In this document: in pieces, positions 47,954 to 60,197 of the stretch
Layout of the letters: each line of letters opens with the position of its first letter
How positions within the stretch are numbered: position 1 is the first letter of the stretch
From: an uncultured Clostridia bacterium
GTDB lineage: Bacteria; Bacillota; Clostridia; Christensenellales; Borkfalkiaceae
Direction of reading: 5' to 3'
NCBI GenBank assembly: GCA_947626575.1
Contig: CANQSR010000005.1
Coordinates: forward strand, 1 to 64,000
DNA length: 64,000 bases
Program-made: the position numbers and the translations under genes
The notes under the pieces: generated by a model
What the model was told of the DNA's origin: nothing
What the model saw: only the letters and a program-made list of their open reading frames with translations
Databases searched by the model: none

Positions 47954-50900
47954 ATGAAAAAACGTTGTCTTGTTGCGCTTTCCCTGTTCTTTGCGCTCGT
48001 TTTATCGTTCGCGCTCGCCGCTTGCGGCGGCGGGGACGGAAAAATCAGGCTCCGCTTTGAAACCAACGGCGGCCCCGCCATTGAGGCCATCGCGGCCGAG
48101 GCGGGCGAAGATATCCGCGAAAAACTTCCCGCCGACCCCGTGCGCATCGGCTATGTGTTCGGGGGCTGGTATCTCGAATCCGATTGCTCAGGCACGCGGC
48201 AGGGTCTGCCCACCGTCATGCCCGAAAAGGACGTCACGTACTATGCCAAGTGGACCGCGGCCGCGCCCGCCATGCTCACCCTTGCATCGAACGACGGCGG
48301 CACGCTCCCCAAGACCTCTTTCGAGGTACCCGTGGGGACGCTCCTTTCCGACGTCTTGAAGGATTGCACGCCCACGGATATCAAAACGGGGCTGACCTTC
48401 GCGGGTTGGTTCCGCGGAAGCGAACAGATCGAAGATGGGGCCACCATGCCCGCATCCCCCCTTACGCTGACGGCAAAATATACCGCAAATTATACGGTGA
48501 AAGTCTATACGCAGACCATCGACGGAAGCTATGCCGCTTCCGACGGCCCGTCCGGTTCCGCCTTCTACGGCGAGCAGTTCAACGCCGCCGCGCTCGTGCA
48601 AACGCCCGAACACTTCTTCCTCGACCTTGACGCCGAGGGCTATTTCGGCGAGACGGATGCGCTTCCCGCCGCCGCGGAGTTTGCCGTCTACCTCTCCCGC
48701 GAGGTATATAGCGTCATCTATATCGCCAACGCGCCCGACGGCGCGGAGGCTTCGGGCAGTACCACAAGAGAAGAAGTTCTCTACGGAAGTTCCGTCGGCG
48801 CGGCAGAAAACGGCTATACCATGTCCGGGGCATACCGCTTCGCGGGCTGGGCAACCACCGAGCGCGGCGACGTGGAATATCTCCCCGGCGACCAGCTTTC
48901 CCCCACGACGGACATCCGCCTGTATGCCCGCTGGGAGGTGGGCCTTAAAGACCTCTTCGGGGGCGCGGATACGCTCTATGTCTCCATTACCGAGGAGAAT
49001 GTTGTGCATCTTCGCCGCGACGTCATCGGCGAGAAAGAGGGGACTTACGACCCCGCCACGGGCGTATTCTCCTTCAAGGACGGGGAGAACGTCGTCTTGG
49101 ACGGCAGGGTCACCGAGCGTTGGTTCTTCTACTTCACCGACGCCTATGAGGCGACCTACAAGGACCTCGAAGGCTCCGATTCCACCCTCACGCTTTCGCC
49201 CCACGGCCAAGCGGTTTATACATTGGAAGGTGAAAATTATGCAGGAACTTACGGCATCGACCTTGATACCCTGTATTTCTCGTTCAACTCCCCGAAACTT
49301 TCCTTCCTCTTCTCCCTCTTTGAACAGCTGAACGGCGGCGACGTCGTATTCCGCCGCCAGGATACCGAAGAGGAGGGCTACTATTACGACGCCGACGCCA
49401 AGATCGTTCTCTATCTCGACGGTCTCGGCGGCCTCGAATATCACTACAACAACCAAAATTACGAGTATCAGATCTTAGGAAGCCCCATCCTCACCGCGAA
49501 CGGCTACTATGAGTGGAGCGAGGAGAGCGAGCTGTATCTCGCCTATACGCGCGACGCCGTTTCCATTCTCAAAGAGTTCACCTTCTCCCTCGGCGAGAAA
49601 GGCCCTGCGCCTTCGGAATACTATGAGAATATCGGCGAGATCAAGGGGTCGGCGCATATGGACGACGGCCTGCGCGGCGATTATACCGATAAATGGGGTA
49701 CGACGGACAAGGCCCTCATGCTCGACGGCTACGGCAGCGGCACCTTCGGCGGAGAGGACGGCACGTACACGCTCATCACGTGGCTGTATGTCTATGAAGA
49801 GGAGGATAGCGACGTCGTGGATGACTATCTGCTCGTCCGCTTCCTTCCCAAAAGCGGCGGGGTCGTCTACTTCCGCCTCGATATGCAAAACGGCGAATTC
49901 GAACTCGACCGCTCCATTGCGGCGGGCGATTTCGCGGAAGGTATCCCTTACGGCCGCTATGACTTCGAATCCGTCTATGTCCTCAACATGTTCTCCACCG
50001 GGTTCCTCTATATCTTTGAAAACGGCGACGCCGAGTTCTGGTCGGTGTATGCCGAGATGAATTCGGGCGACCTCGCCTATGTCCTCTATACCGAACTCAT
50101 GAGTACCGTCACCAAGAATGCAGACGGCACCTATCACTTCAACCAATCGGGCGACGGCATCGGCAATCTCTATGAGAATGCCTTCGATTTCACCGTCGAC
50201 GAAGCCGCGGGAACGGGGACGGCCGTCTATCCCGAACCGCACGATGTTTTGCACATCACAGACGGCCTTACGGTCGACCTCACGGAGGGCATCGCGACCT
50301 ACAACGGCACGCGCATCGCTTACGGCTTCACGCTCGGCTATATCGACCTCTATATCTTCCTGACGGGCGAGACCGAAACGCGCTACTTCATCACTTCCGA
50401 CAATAAGACGTTCACCGAAGTGTTCCTGAGCAATATGTATAACATCGCCTACCCCGGCGGGGCCGAGGAGAACGAGTATTCGGGACAGCTCCTCTATGCC
50501 GGGGGGCATGTGTACCTCGGTTTCCTGCTCGAAGGCGGCCTCTACCGCTACATCGGCGAGGGGACGGTGACCGAAACGGGAGACGCCGAACACTTCTCGC
50601 TGAACAGCGGCTATCTCAACGACTTCACCGCCTCCGATCTCGCCGACTATTCGAATTTCGACTACAAGCGTACGGAGGGGCAGGACGGCGGCGCCGGCGT
50701 CTTCTATCAAAAGAATGCGGATATCGGCTACACGAACTTCACCACCGACGGCTATGGCACGTTCACCTTTACGGACGGCGGAAAGCAAGTTACGGGGCGC
50801 ATCGTGAGCCAAGTGGGGACGCTGTTCTTCTTCGCGGCCGACGGCGGCGATTCCTACATGCTGACCGCCGACGGGAATACGGTGTACGACGTCACCCAAA

Positions 50901-53260
50901 CGGACGCGGGGTTCTGGTATGAGATGAATGACAACCGCCTCATCTCGCAATACGAATACCTCGTTCTGAACGGAAGGGGCGTGGCCGTGTTCTATGCCTA
51001 CAACCCGCTGGACGGCACGCTGAGCGAGACGCGCGCCACCTATCAACGCACGGCAAATTGGTCGGAAGGTTTCCTCGAATATACCATCAGCGGGCAGGGG
51101 GTCGCGGGCAACTATTTGCTCGGCGTCTATGAAATTTCCAACGGCACCGAGCGCGACGTCATGCCGCTCTATCAGAAGCAGATCCCGCACCGCATCGGCG
51201 AGTTCGAGGTCATCGGCGGGGGGCATGTTTCGAGCGTGGGCTATCCGAACGAGGTCGCGCTCTATACCGATGCCGACGGGAACACCTATGAGGGCAACAT
51301 GTATCTCGGCCGCGTGAACACGGGTACAAGCAGCCACGAGTTCATCAATGCCACCGCCGACGCTTCCAATTATAGCGCGGTGCGCTTCTGGGTGTACGAA
51401 AACTTCATCGCCACGAATACGGAGTTCATCTTCGACGTCAAAAGCGGGCAACTCTCTCTCCGCACGCTTGCTTACGGCGACTATGCTTTGGGTAGCCGCG
51501 ACGGCGTGGATACGCAGACGGTTCTTTCGCTCGACGGCCACGGGAGCGCACAGATCAAGAAGGGATATACTTCCCTCGGAAGCGGCACCTATTCCGCGCT
51601 TGCGGACGGGCGTTACCTCTTCGAGGGGACGCTTGATGGGGAACGCGGCTCCTTCGTGTTCCGCACGTCGTCGGTGACGGATGAAGATGACTTCACGACG
51701 TATATCTATGAGCAGTATTCCGCCGCGTTGGACAACGTCTATATCTCCGACGCCGATTGGGCCGTCCTGCAACAGGATGGGTTCGGCGGCGCAACGCTCA
51801 TCGGCCGTTACGGCACGGTGCTGAGCGGCTCCTATACGCGCATCACGGATACGCTCGGCTATTTCGCGGCCACGGGCTATGAGACGCTCGTCACGCTCAC
51901 GGGCGAAAAATTTGCCTTCGTGGACAACAGCGAGCATGTTGCGACCTACTATGCCGAGGATCTCTCCGCGGTAGAATTCGGCCTCGCCAAGCTCATTGCG
52001 GGCGGGAAAGAGTACTTCTATACCGTCGCGAACGGCACCGTCACGCGCTATGCCGCGGACGGGACGCAGGATACCATCCCGCTTCCCGACGGGGATACGT
52101 ACACGCTCGGCGGAACGCAATACCGTCTCCTCTCGGAGGAAGTCACCTTTACGGATACCGAGTATGCGGGCGTCACGCTCACCCTTTCCTTCCTGCCCGA
52201 CGGGGCGATCTTTACCGCTCCCGCAGACTTCTCGAAGGGGGATATCGCGGGCATGGGGTACTCCGTTTCTGTCTCTTATGAGGACGGCAAGGTATCCGTG
52301 ACGCTCCACTATCAGAGCGACGCCAAGGATAGTTTGCCCGAAGAGTACGCGCTCACCCTGCATTTTACGGGGAGCGAAAATACCTTCTCCGTCCGGCCGC
52401 TGGGCGAGAAGGCGACCTTTACGGACAGCGCCGATGCTTCCAACAAACTGATCATCGACGGCTTGCGCGTGGGGCAGTTCCTCGTCACGGATTCGCTGAA
52501 AGCGGAGTTTAATGGCATTCCCGATTCTTCCGGTGCGCCCATTTCTTATAAGGGGCTTTATTCCGAAGTGCAGACGGATATAATGCAGTATGACTATCAT
52601 TTCGGCTACGGCAAGGTGATCACGATAACAGGTGAGGACGGGAGGGATTATACGCTCCGCTTCTTCCTCGATACCGCCCAAAATACCTTCATCCTCATCT
52701 CTTTGACGGTCGACCGCACGTTTGAGATCGAACAGGTAGGTCCCGTCACCGTCGTCCAGCTCTGGAAGGCGGGCAGGGATTACAAGGGCGCGGAGCAGCT
52801 CAGCGTGGTCGCGGTTACCGTGCCGGCGAGCGGGGTCACCGAGACCATCTTCAATTCCACCGTGGAGGACGGCAATAAGGCCCTGCTCGTGCGCGGGAAT
52901 TACAACACGACGACGGGCGCATGGGCCTATGAGACGTACGTCATCGAACTCACGTACGATGAAGATCGCATCGTCACCGAAGCGGTCTGCGACGGCGCAG
53001 AATACTGCTATGGCGAGGCCACGCAGGGCGTCGTCCACAAGATCGCCTTTGTCTATACGGTTGAAAACGGCGAGTTCAAAGTACAATACCTGCTGTCCTA
53101 TTCCTATCGCGATAACAGCGTCTCTGCGACCTTCCAAGACAACGGTGACGGCTCTTGGACGGTGCAGGCCGAGACGGACGACGGCGGCACGGAGACGTTC
53201 ACCGTCAAGATCACGCGCGGCAGCAACGGCTTTACGCTGACCGTGACCGGGAAAGAATAA
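47954..53260 (+). CDS. Giant InlB-repeat lipoprotein
   Basis: 1768 residues. Signal peptide with lipobox ALAAC (lipidated Cys 24). N-terminal part (about 30-330) has several Listeria-type B repeats, each ending in GWY/GWF/GWA plus K/R-W (IGYVFGGWYLESDCSG, TYYAKW; GLTFAGWFRG; YRFAGWATTERG, LYARW), as in InlB. The remaining 1400 residues are repeated beta units with LDGYGSGTFGGEDGTY, TDGYGTFTFTDGGKQ, LDGHGSAQI and QDGFGGATLIGRYGT-like turns. Likely a long, rod-like surface protein for attachment or glycan contact. It is not a relative of the first giant by whole length but shares this build. Ends at a strong terminator. Confidence 0.82.
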   Translation: MKKRCLVALSLFFALVLSFALAACGGGDGKIRLRFETNGGPAIEAIAAEAGEDIREKLPADPVRIGYVFGGWYLESDCSGTRQGLPTVMPEKDVTYYAKWTAAAPAMLTLASNDGGTLPKTSFEVPVGTLLSDVLKDCTPTDIKTGLTFAGWFRGSEQIEDGATMPASPLTLTAKYTANYTVKVYTQTIDGSYAASDGPSGSAFYGEQFNAAALVQTPEHFFLDLDAEGYFGETDALPAAAEFAVYLSREVYSVIYIANAPDGAEASGSTTREEVLYGSSVGAAENGYTMSGAYRFAGWATTERGDVEYLPGDQLSPTTDIRLYARWEVGLKDLFGGADTLYVSITEENVVHLRRDVIGEKEGTYDPATGVFSFKDGENVVLDGRVTERWFFYFTDAYEATYKDLEGSDSTLTLSPHGQAVYTLEGENYAGTYGIDLDTLYFSFNSPKLSFLFSLFEQLNGGDVVFRRQDTEEEGYYYDADAKIVLYLDGLGGLEYHYNNQNYEYQILGSPILTANGYYEWSEESELYLAYTRDAVSILKEFTFSLGEKGPAPSEYYENIGEIKGSAHMDDGLRGDYTDKWGTTDKALMLDGYGSGTFGGEDGTYTLITWLYVYEEEDSDVVDDYLLVRFLPKSGGVVYFRLDMQNGEFELDRSIAAGDFAEGIPYGRYDFESVYVLNMFSTGFLYIFENGDAEFWSVYAEMNSGDLAYVLYTELMSTVTKNADGTYHFNQSGDGIGNLYENAFDFTVDEAAGTGTAVYPEPHDVLHITDGLTVDLTEGIATYNGTRIAYGFTLGYIDLYIFLTGETETRYFITSDNKTFTEVFLSNMYNIAYPGGAEENEYSGQLLYAGGHVYLGFLLEGGLYRYIGEGTVTETGDAEHFSLNSGYLNDFTASDLADYSNFDYKRTEGQDGGAGVFYQKNADIGYTNFTTDGYGTFTFTDGGKQVTGRIVSQVGTLFFFAADGGDSYMLTADGNTVYDVTQTDAGFWYEMNDNRLISQYEYLVLNGRGVAVFYAYNPLDGTLSETRATYQRTANWSEGFLEYTISGQGVAGNYLLGVYEISNGTERDVMPLYQKQIPHRIGEFEVIGGGHVSSVGYPNEVALYTDADGNTYEGNMYLGRVNTGTSSHEFINATADASNYSAVRFWVYENFIATNTEFIFDVKSGQLSLRTLAYGDYALGSRDGVDTQTVLSLDGHGSAQIKKGYTSLGSGTYSALADGRYLFEGTLDGERGSFVFRTSSVTDEDDFTTYIYEQYSAALDNVYISDADWAVLQQDGFGGATLIGRYGTVLSGSYTRITDTLGYFAATGYETLVTLTGEKFAFVDNSEHVATYYAEDLSAVEFGLAKLIAGGKEYFYTVANGTVTRYAADGTQDTIPLPDGDTYTLGGTQYRLLSEEVTFTDTEYAGVTLTLSFLPDGAIFTAPADFSKGDIAGMGYSVSVSYEDGKVSVTLHYQSDAKDSLPEEYALTLHFTGSENTFSVRPLGEKATFTDSADASNKLIIDGLRVGQFLVTDSLKAEFNGIPDSSGAPISYKGLYSEVQTDIMQYDYHFGYGKVITITGEDGRDYTLRFFLDTAQNTFILISLTVDRTFEIEQVGPVTVVQLWKAGRDYKGAEQLSVVAVTVPASGVTETIFNSTVEDGNKALLVRGNYNTTTGAWAYETYVIELTYDEDRIVTEAVCDGAEYCYGEATQGVVHKIAFVYTVENGEFKVQYLLSYSYRDNSVSATFQDNGDGSWTVQAETDDGGTETFTVKITRGSNGFTLTVTGKE

Positions 53261-53273
53261 CGGCTTTGGGATG

Positions 53274-53306
53274 GGCCCCCGCCGCATGTCGCGGCGGGGG
53301 CCTTTT
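53274..53306 (+). terminator. Terminator of the second giant gene
   Basis: Stem GGCCCCCGCCGC / GCGGCGGGGGCC with ATGTC loop, then TTTT. Confidence 0.92.
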
Positions 53307-53379
53307 GCGTGGCAAACTTTCGTATGCCCCGTGGGGCGCATAGGGCATATTCGGCGGCGGGCAAACATAGCATATCCGT

Positions 53380-55953
53380 ATGGAACAATATCGTCTGCCG
53401 GCTGTGGACGTTTTGAAAAATACGGGAAGCGGGAGTGGGGGACTATCCGCCGAGGAAGCCGCCCTCCGCCTTGCGGGCGGCGGGAGAAACGTCATCCGCA
53501 CGGGCAAAAAGCGTAGCAAGCTAAGGCTGTTTTTTGCGCAGTTCAAGGATCTGATGACGCTCATCCTCATCGCCGCGGCCGTCCTTTCGGGCGTTCTGGC
53601 GTTCTTGACGCGGGATACCGCCGAACTCGTGGATACGGCCATCCTGCTCGTCATCATCGCCCTCAATGCCTTCGTCGGGTTTTTGCAGGAATACCGCGCC
53701 GATTCCGCCCTCGAAAAGCTCAAAAAACTCTCCGCAAACGAGGCCAAGGCGGTGCGCGGCGGAAAGGTGGCCGTGGTGGATGCCGAGGAGATCGTCGTGG
53801 GCGACGTCATCGAACTCGCCGAAGGCGACCGCATCCCCGCCGACGCCCGCATTCTTTCCTCCGAAGATTTCCGCTGCGACGAATCCGCCCTGACGGGCGA
53901 ATCCGCCCCCGTGCGGAAATACGACTGCATCGTCGGAAAAACGTCGCTCGCCGATCGCCGCAACACCGTCTTTTCCTCCACCTATTGCGTCAAGGGGACG
54001 GCGCGGTGCGTCGTCGTGGCGACGGGGATGCAGACCGAGATGGGGCGCATCGCCGCGCTGTTGAAGGAGAGCCGCGAGGAGCCTTCGCCGCTCGATAAGA
54101 CCATCTCCCGCCTCGGAAAGATCATCACCGTCTCCGTCCTCACCGTCGCCTGCATCATCTTCATAGGCGGGCTTTTGGCGGGGCGGGTCAGCCTTCTCGA
54201 AAACATCATGAGCGCCGTCGCCGTGGCGGTCGCCGCCATCCCGGAGGGCATGGGCGCCGTCGTCACCGTTATCCTTGCGATGGGCGTACAGCGGATGGCA
54301 AAGAGCCGCGCCGTCATGCGCAAGCTCTCCGCCGTGGAAGCGCTCGCGGGGTGCAGCGTCATTTGCTCGGATAAGACGGGTACCCTCACCAAAAACCGCA
54401 TGACGGTCGAGGAGACCTTCTTCGAGGACCGCACCGAATTTTTCCGCTGTATCCGCGCCTGCCATTCCGTCAAGGGGTGCGCGGGGAGCTACCTCGGCGA
54501 CCCCACCGAAGTGGCGCTCTTGGAGTATGCCGATCGGCAGGGCGAGGTGTTTGACCCCACCCATGTCGGGGGTGTACCCTTCACATCCGAGCGCAAGATG
54601 ATGAGCGTTACCGTGACCAAAGGCGGCCTTCGGTATGTCTATGCCAAGGGCGCGGCCGAGGTCATCCTGAAAAAGTGTACGGGCTACAAAACGGCCGCGG
54701 GCGTCCGCCCCATGACGGATGCCGACCGGAGAGCCGCCGCTCTAAGGACGGCGGAATTTTCCCGCCGCGCCATGCGCGTTTTGGCATTTGCCTATAAAGA
54801 GGGGGAGGGGGAGGATAACCTCGTCTTTTTGGGGCTTTCGGCCATGCTCGATCCGCCCAAGGAAGGGGCCGCGGAGGCCGTCGCGGCGTGCAAGGGGGCG
54901 GGCATCAAGACGGTCATGATCACGGGAGACAGCCCGGATACCGCCTATGCGATCGCCTCCCGCCTCGGCATCGCAGAGAGCCGCGCCGAAGTCACCACGG
55001 GGGAAGAGATCGACGGCATGGGGCCCGAAAAATTCGCGGAATGCGCCAACCGCTATGCCGTGTTTGCGCGCGTCTCGCCGGGGCATAAGTCCGAGATCGT
55101 CCATGCCCTCAAAGCGCAGGGCGAAACCGTTGCGATGACGGGGGACGGCGTCAACGACGCCCCCGCGCTCAAAGCGGCGGATATCGGCGTCGCCATGGGT
55201 TCGGGGACGGACGTCACCAAGAACGCCGCGGATATCGTACTCTCCGACGACGACTTTTCCACGATGGTGCGCGCGGTGGAGGAGGGCAGGAACGTCTTTT
55301 TCAACATCAAAAAGACCATTTCCTTCTTCCTCGCCACCAATCTCGGCGAAGTGCTGTGCGTCCTCATCGTCTCGCTCTTTTTGTGGCGATACAACTTTTT
55401 GACCTCCACGCAGCTGCTCTTCGTCAACCTCATCACCGATTCCCTGCCCGTGCTGGCGCTCGGCGTGGAGCGGACGGAGGGCGCCATGCTGCGCCCGCCG
55501 ACGCACGATAGGGAGATCTATTCCAAGGATGCGCTTCTCCGCATCGTGGTCTTCGGAAGCATCCAGACGGCGATCGTTGTCGGCGTTTTCTTGGGCGCGT
55601 TACGGCTCCGCGGGGAGGATGTCGCCCGCACGATGGCCTTCGCCACGCTCTCGCTCTTAGAACTCTTCTATGCCTTCAACGTAAGAAACGAGGCCACCAT
55701 GTCCAAGATGAAGGACTTCTTTTCCAACAAAACGCTGCTCGTTACGGCCGCCGTGGGCGTACTGCTCACCGTCCTTCTCGTCGCCACGCCGCTTCGCGCG
55801 CTGTTCGCCCTTGCGGCGCTTACGCCCCTCGAATGGGCCGCCGTATTTGCTCTTTCCGTCAGTATCGTGCCGCTCGGAGAGCTGTATAAGGCCGCCGCGC
55901 TCGCCGTAAAGCGCATCAAGGCGCTCCCGCGCCGCCGCGCCGCGCATCCCTGA
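53380..55953 (+). CDS. Calcium-type P-type ATPase (P2)
   Basis: 857 residues. Phosphorylation motif DKTGTLTKNRM near residues 335-345, actuator CDESALTGES near 167-176, ATP-site MTGDGVNDAPALKAADIGVA near 585-604 and IPEGMGAVVTV near 287-297 in helix 4. NLITDSLPVLALG in helix 6 carries the Asn and Asp of the calcium site. Ten helices are expected. This is the PMCA/SERCA type; calcium export is the most probable role. ATG 53380 lacks a clear Shine-Dalgarno and no strong promoter was found, so the true start is less certain. Confidence 0.88.
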   Translation: MEQYRLPAVDVLKNTGSGSGGLSAEEAALRLAGGGRNVIRTGKKRSKLRLFFAQFKDLMTLILIAAAVLSGVLAFLTRDTAELVDTAILLVIIALNAFVGFLQEYRADSALEKLKKLSANEAKAVRGGKVAVVDAEEIVVGDVIELAEGDRIPADARILSSEDFRCDESALTGESAPVRKYDCIVGKTSLADRRNTVFSSTYCVKGTARCVVVATGMQTEMGRIAALLKESREEPSPLDKTISRLGKIITVSVLTVACIIFIGGLLAGRVSLLENIMSAVAVAVAAIPEGMGAVVTVILAMGVQRMAKSRAVMRKLSAVEALAGCSVICSDKTGTLTKNRMTVEETFFEDRTEFFRCIRACHSVKGCAGSYLGDPTEVALLEYADRQGEVFDPTHVGGVPFTSERKMMSVTVTKGGLRYVYAKGAAEVILKKCTGYKTAAGVRPMTDADRRAAALRTAEFSRRAMRVLAFAYKEGEGEDNLVFLGLSAMLDPPKEGAAEAVAACKGAGIKTVMITGDSPDTAYAIASRLGIAESRAEVTTGEEIDGMGPEKFAECANRYAVFARVSPGHKSEIVHALKAQGETVAMTGDGVNDAPALKAADIGVAMGSGTDVTKNAADIVLSDDDFSTMVRAVEEGRNVFFNIKKTISFFLATNLGEVLCVLIVSLFLWRYNFLTSTQLLFVNLITDSLPVLALGVERTEGAMLRPPTHDREIYSKDALLRIVVFGSIQTAIVVGVFLGALRLRGEDVARTMAFATLSLLELFYAFNVRNEATMSKMKDFFSNKTLLVTAAVGVLLTVLLVATPLRALFALAALTPLEWAAVFALSVSIVPLGELYKAAALAVKRIKALPRRRAAHP

Positions 55954-55973
55954 CGCCTAAATCCGATCAGACG

Positions 55974-56015
55974 AAAAACGCGCCTACCATGTCTGCGGTA
56001 GGCGCGTTGTTTTTT
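55974..56015. terminator. Bidirectional terminator between the ATPase and MIF genes
   Basis: AAAAACGCGCCTACC / GGTAGGCGCGTT, with a T-run on each side, serving both converging genes. Confidence 0.88.
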
Positions 56016-56035
56016 GTTCTTTTGCTGTTTTTCGC

Positions 56036-56377
56036 TCAGAAATTCGAGCCGTTCCAGCCCCAATCCGAGAGGCCGTGGTAGGTGACATAGACGCAGTTTG
56101 CGGGGATCAGAAGCTCCTCCGAGAGGATGCGGCAGATCTCGCCCGTCATGCGCTCGTAGTCGGCGGAAGAGGCGCTCCCGAACAGGCTCACCTCCACATA
56201 GGCGCCCTTTTCGAGCTTTTTCCCGCCAAGCCAGAGGTCATAGTTCTCCTGCATACCCACCATGAGGTAGGTCTCGCCCTTGTGTAGGCAGGAGACGGCG
56301 CGGCCGAGCTTCGCCTTGACGGCCTCTTTTTGCCCCGGATCCGCGGGAACGGTCAGTTTGCAATCGATGAACGGCAT
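56036..56377 (-). CDS. MIF-type tautomerase (phenylpyruvate tautomerase family)
   Basis: 113-residue protein of the macrophage migration inhibitory factor family; trimeric tautomerase using Pro2 (Pro1 of the mature protein). The start is MPFIDCKLTVPAD with the Pro directly after Met, KGETYLMVGMQ places the active-site Lys near residue 33, and the end YVTYHGLSDWGWNGSNF closely resembles the C-terminus of animal MIF. The CxxC of animal MIF is absent. SD AAAGGAG at ideal spacing. Bacterial MIF relatives are known but this degree of C-terminal similarity is of interest in a possible host-associated organism. It follows engB on the same strand, 61 bases downstream. Confidence 0.9.
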   Translation of the reverse strand: MPFIDCKLTVPADPGQKEAVKAKLGRAVSCLHKGETYLMVGMQENYDLWLGGKKLEKGAYVEVSLFGSASSADYERMTGEICRILSEELLIPANCVYVTYHGLSDWGWNGSNF

Positions 56378-56438
56378 GTGAAATTCTCCTTTTATTTTTA
56401 TTGGCCCGTGCGGGCGCTCTTTTTTACGGCGGTTCGGC

Positions 56439-57012
56439 TTACCCGATGGATAAGATTTCGGCGATCTTTCCGATGAGCGCGTCTTTGCCGTCGCCCGTGA
56501 GGCCGGAGACCGCAATCACGTTTGCCGTGCCGAGGCCGTAGCCCGCGGCCACGGCGCGCACCCGCTCCTTTGCCTTCATGCGCGAGAGCTTGTCGCTCTT
56601 CGTGGCAATGACCGTAAAGGGGATGATGTGGTAGTTGAGATAGGCCACCATCTGCAAGTCGTCCGCGGAGGGGTCGCGGCGGATATCCGAGAGGAGAAAG
56701 ACGTGCGCAATGTCGCCCTTGTTTGCAAAAAATGCGTCCAAAATGCGACCCCATTTGGCCTTTTCCTCTTTGGAGACGGCCGCATACCCGTATCCCGGCA
56801 GGTCGGCGAGAAGGAATGTGCCGAAGTCGAAATAGTTGACGAGGCGGGTCCGTCCCGGCGCCGCGCTCGTTTTGGCGAGGTTTTTTTGCCCCGCGAGAAG
56901 ATTGATGAGCGTACTCTTTCCCGCGTTGGAGCGGCCGCACACGGCGATCATGGGCTTATCGGGGCGGAGGAACTGTTCTTCCCGCGCCGCCGAGGTGATG
57001 AATTTCGCGCCG

Positions 57013-57023
<11 letters not shown>
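56439..57023 (-). CDS. engB: Ribosome biogenesis GTPase EngB (YsxC)
   Basis: 194-residue GTPase for 50S assembly. G1 GRSNAGKSTLINLLAG near 30-45, G2 TSAAPGRTRLVNYFDFG, G3 DLPGYGYAAVSKEEKAKWG near 74-92, and G4 TKSDKL near 140-145. Its start overlaps the stop of lon by 11 bases; lon-engB coupling is widespread in Firmicutes. Normal length. Confidence 0.95.
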
Positions 57024-59325
<2,302 letters not shown>

Positions 59326-59343
59326 AGAAACTCCTTTTTTGTT

Positions 59344-59735
59344 CACGAAATTTGTTTTGCCTTTTTCTCGCTGTCCCCTTGAGGGGAAAGTGTCGCGCCG
59401 CCTTTGCGCGACCAAAGGGGTGTCGTAAATCTGCAAAACAAATTTCCGTGAGGGAAATGTTCTTTTGCGTCTTAACCTGCTTGTCCTCTTATTCGTTTCA
59501 ACGGGCAACAAGCAGACAGGGCTCTGCAAATTGGGTCGCCCACGCCCGAAGTAAATTCGGGCTAAGGCAAGAAAATTTATTCACACGTTTTGTTGCAAGC
59601 AACAAAACGTCGTGAGGCGATTATGCTTTTGTGCCGGAAGGGCTTGGTTCCGATAAGATGTTCAACGGACAAGAAGCGCTTGACGCGCAAATTGAGGGCG
59701 AAAACCAAAATGCGATTTTGGTTATTCGCAATCAT
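59344..59735 (+). repeat. Two tandem family A hairpin repeats next to lon
   Basis: Copies at 59344-59571 and 59582-59735. The first has the full first hairpin with a family B loop (GCTGTCCCCTTGAGGGG). The second has a compact first hairpin, CACACGTTTTGTTGC / GCAACAAAACGTCGTG, without a guest repeat, then CAACGGACAAGAAGC, CAAATTGAGGGCG and a final stem GCGAAAACCAAAA.. GATTTTGGTTATTCGC. The compact copy shows the basic form of family A. Confidence 0.8.
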
Positions 59736-59749
59736 TTGAGAATGTGTTG

Positions 59750-60060
59750 CGGAAAGCCTAAGCCCTACCCCCAACGGGGGGAGGGTGGCATGAGCAACGC
59801 GAGTGACGGATGGGGGGGGGAAGCCTAACTCCGTACCCCCCACCACCGCCCTGCGGGCGGAGCCTCCCCCCAAGGGGGTAGGCCTTACGCCATTCCGTCC
59901 GCGCGAGGCTCTTGTAACAATGTGGCCCTTGCCCACCCATTGAGGGGTGGGTGTCACCGAAGGTGACGGAAGGGGTGTTATACGAATGGAACGTCACCCC
60001 CTACCTGTCGCGGCGGAGCCGTGACATCCTCCCCCCTCAGGTATAAAGGGGGAGACAAGG
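59750..60060. repeat. G-rich two-hairpin repeats
   Basis: No gene. Uninterrupted host unit for family C at about 59765-59820 (CCCCCAACGGGGGGAGGGTG, then GAGCAACGCGAGTGACGG), a GGGCGGAGCC unit (59840-59885), a GTGTCACCGAAGGTGACGG hairpin near 59950 and a reversed family E unit at 60029-60055. Confidence 0.6.
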
Positions 60061-60197
60061 TTGCCTCGCATCGCCCGCCCATGGCGCGCGGGTTTACACT
60101 ATTATATCACACGTTTGGCCGCGTTTCAAACGATTTCCAAAAAAATTTCTCCGCCTCTTCGGGGAAGAGGGGAGAAATCCGTAATGTTTTCCGCGCA

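Noticed and set aside
49475-53368. Open reading frame of 1297 codons antisense to the second giant lipoprotein gene
   Set aside because: It is the shadow of a GC-biased gene; no family motif, no ribosome binding site, and the sense frame has a signal peptide and beta repeats.
54742-55506. 254-codon frame antisense to the P-type ATPase
   Set aside because: Arg/His-rich shadow of the conserved ATPase C-terminal region.
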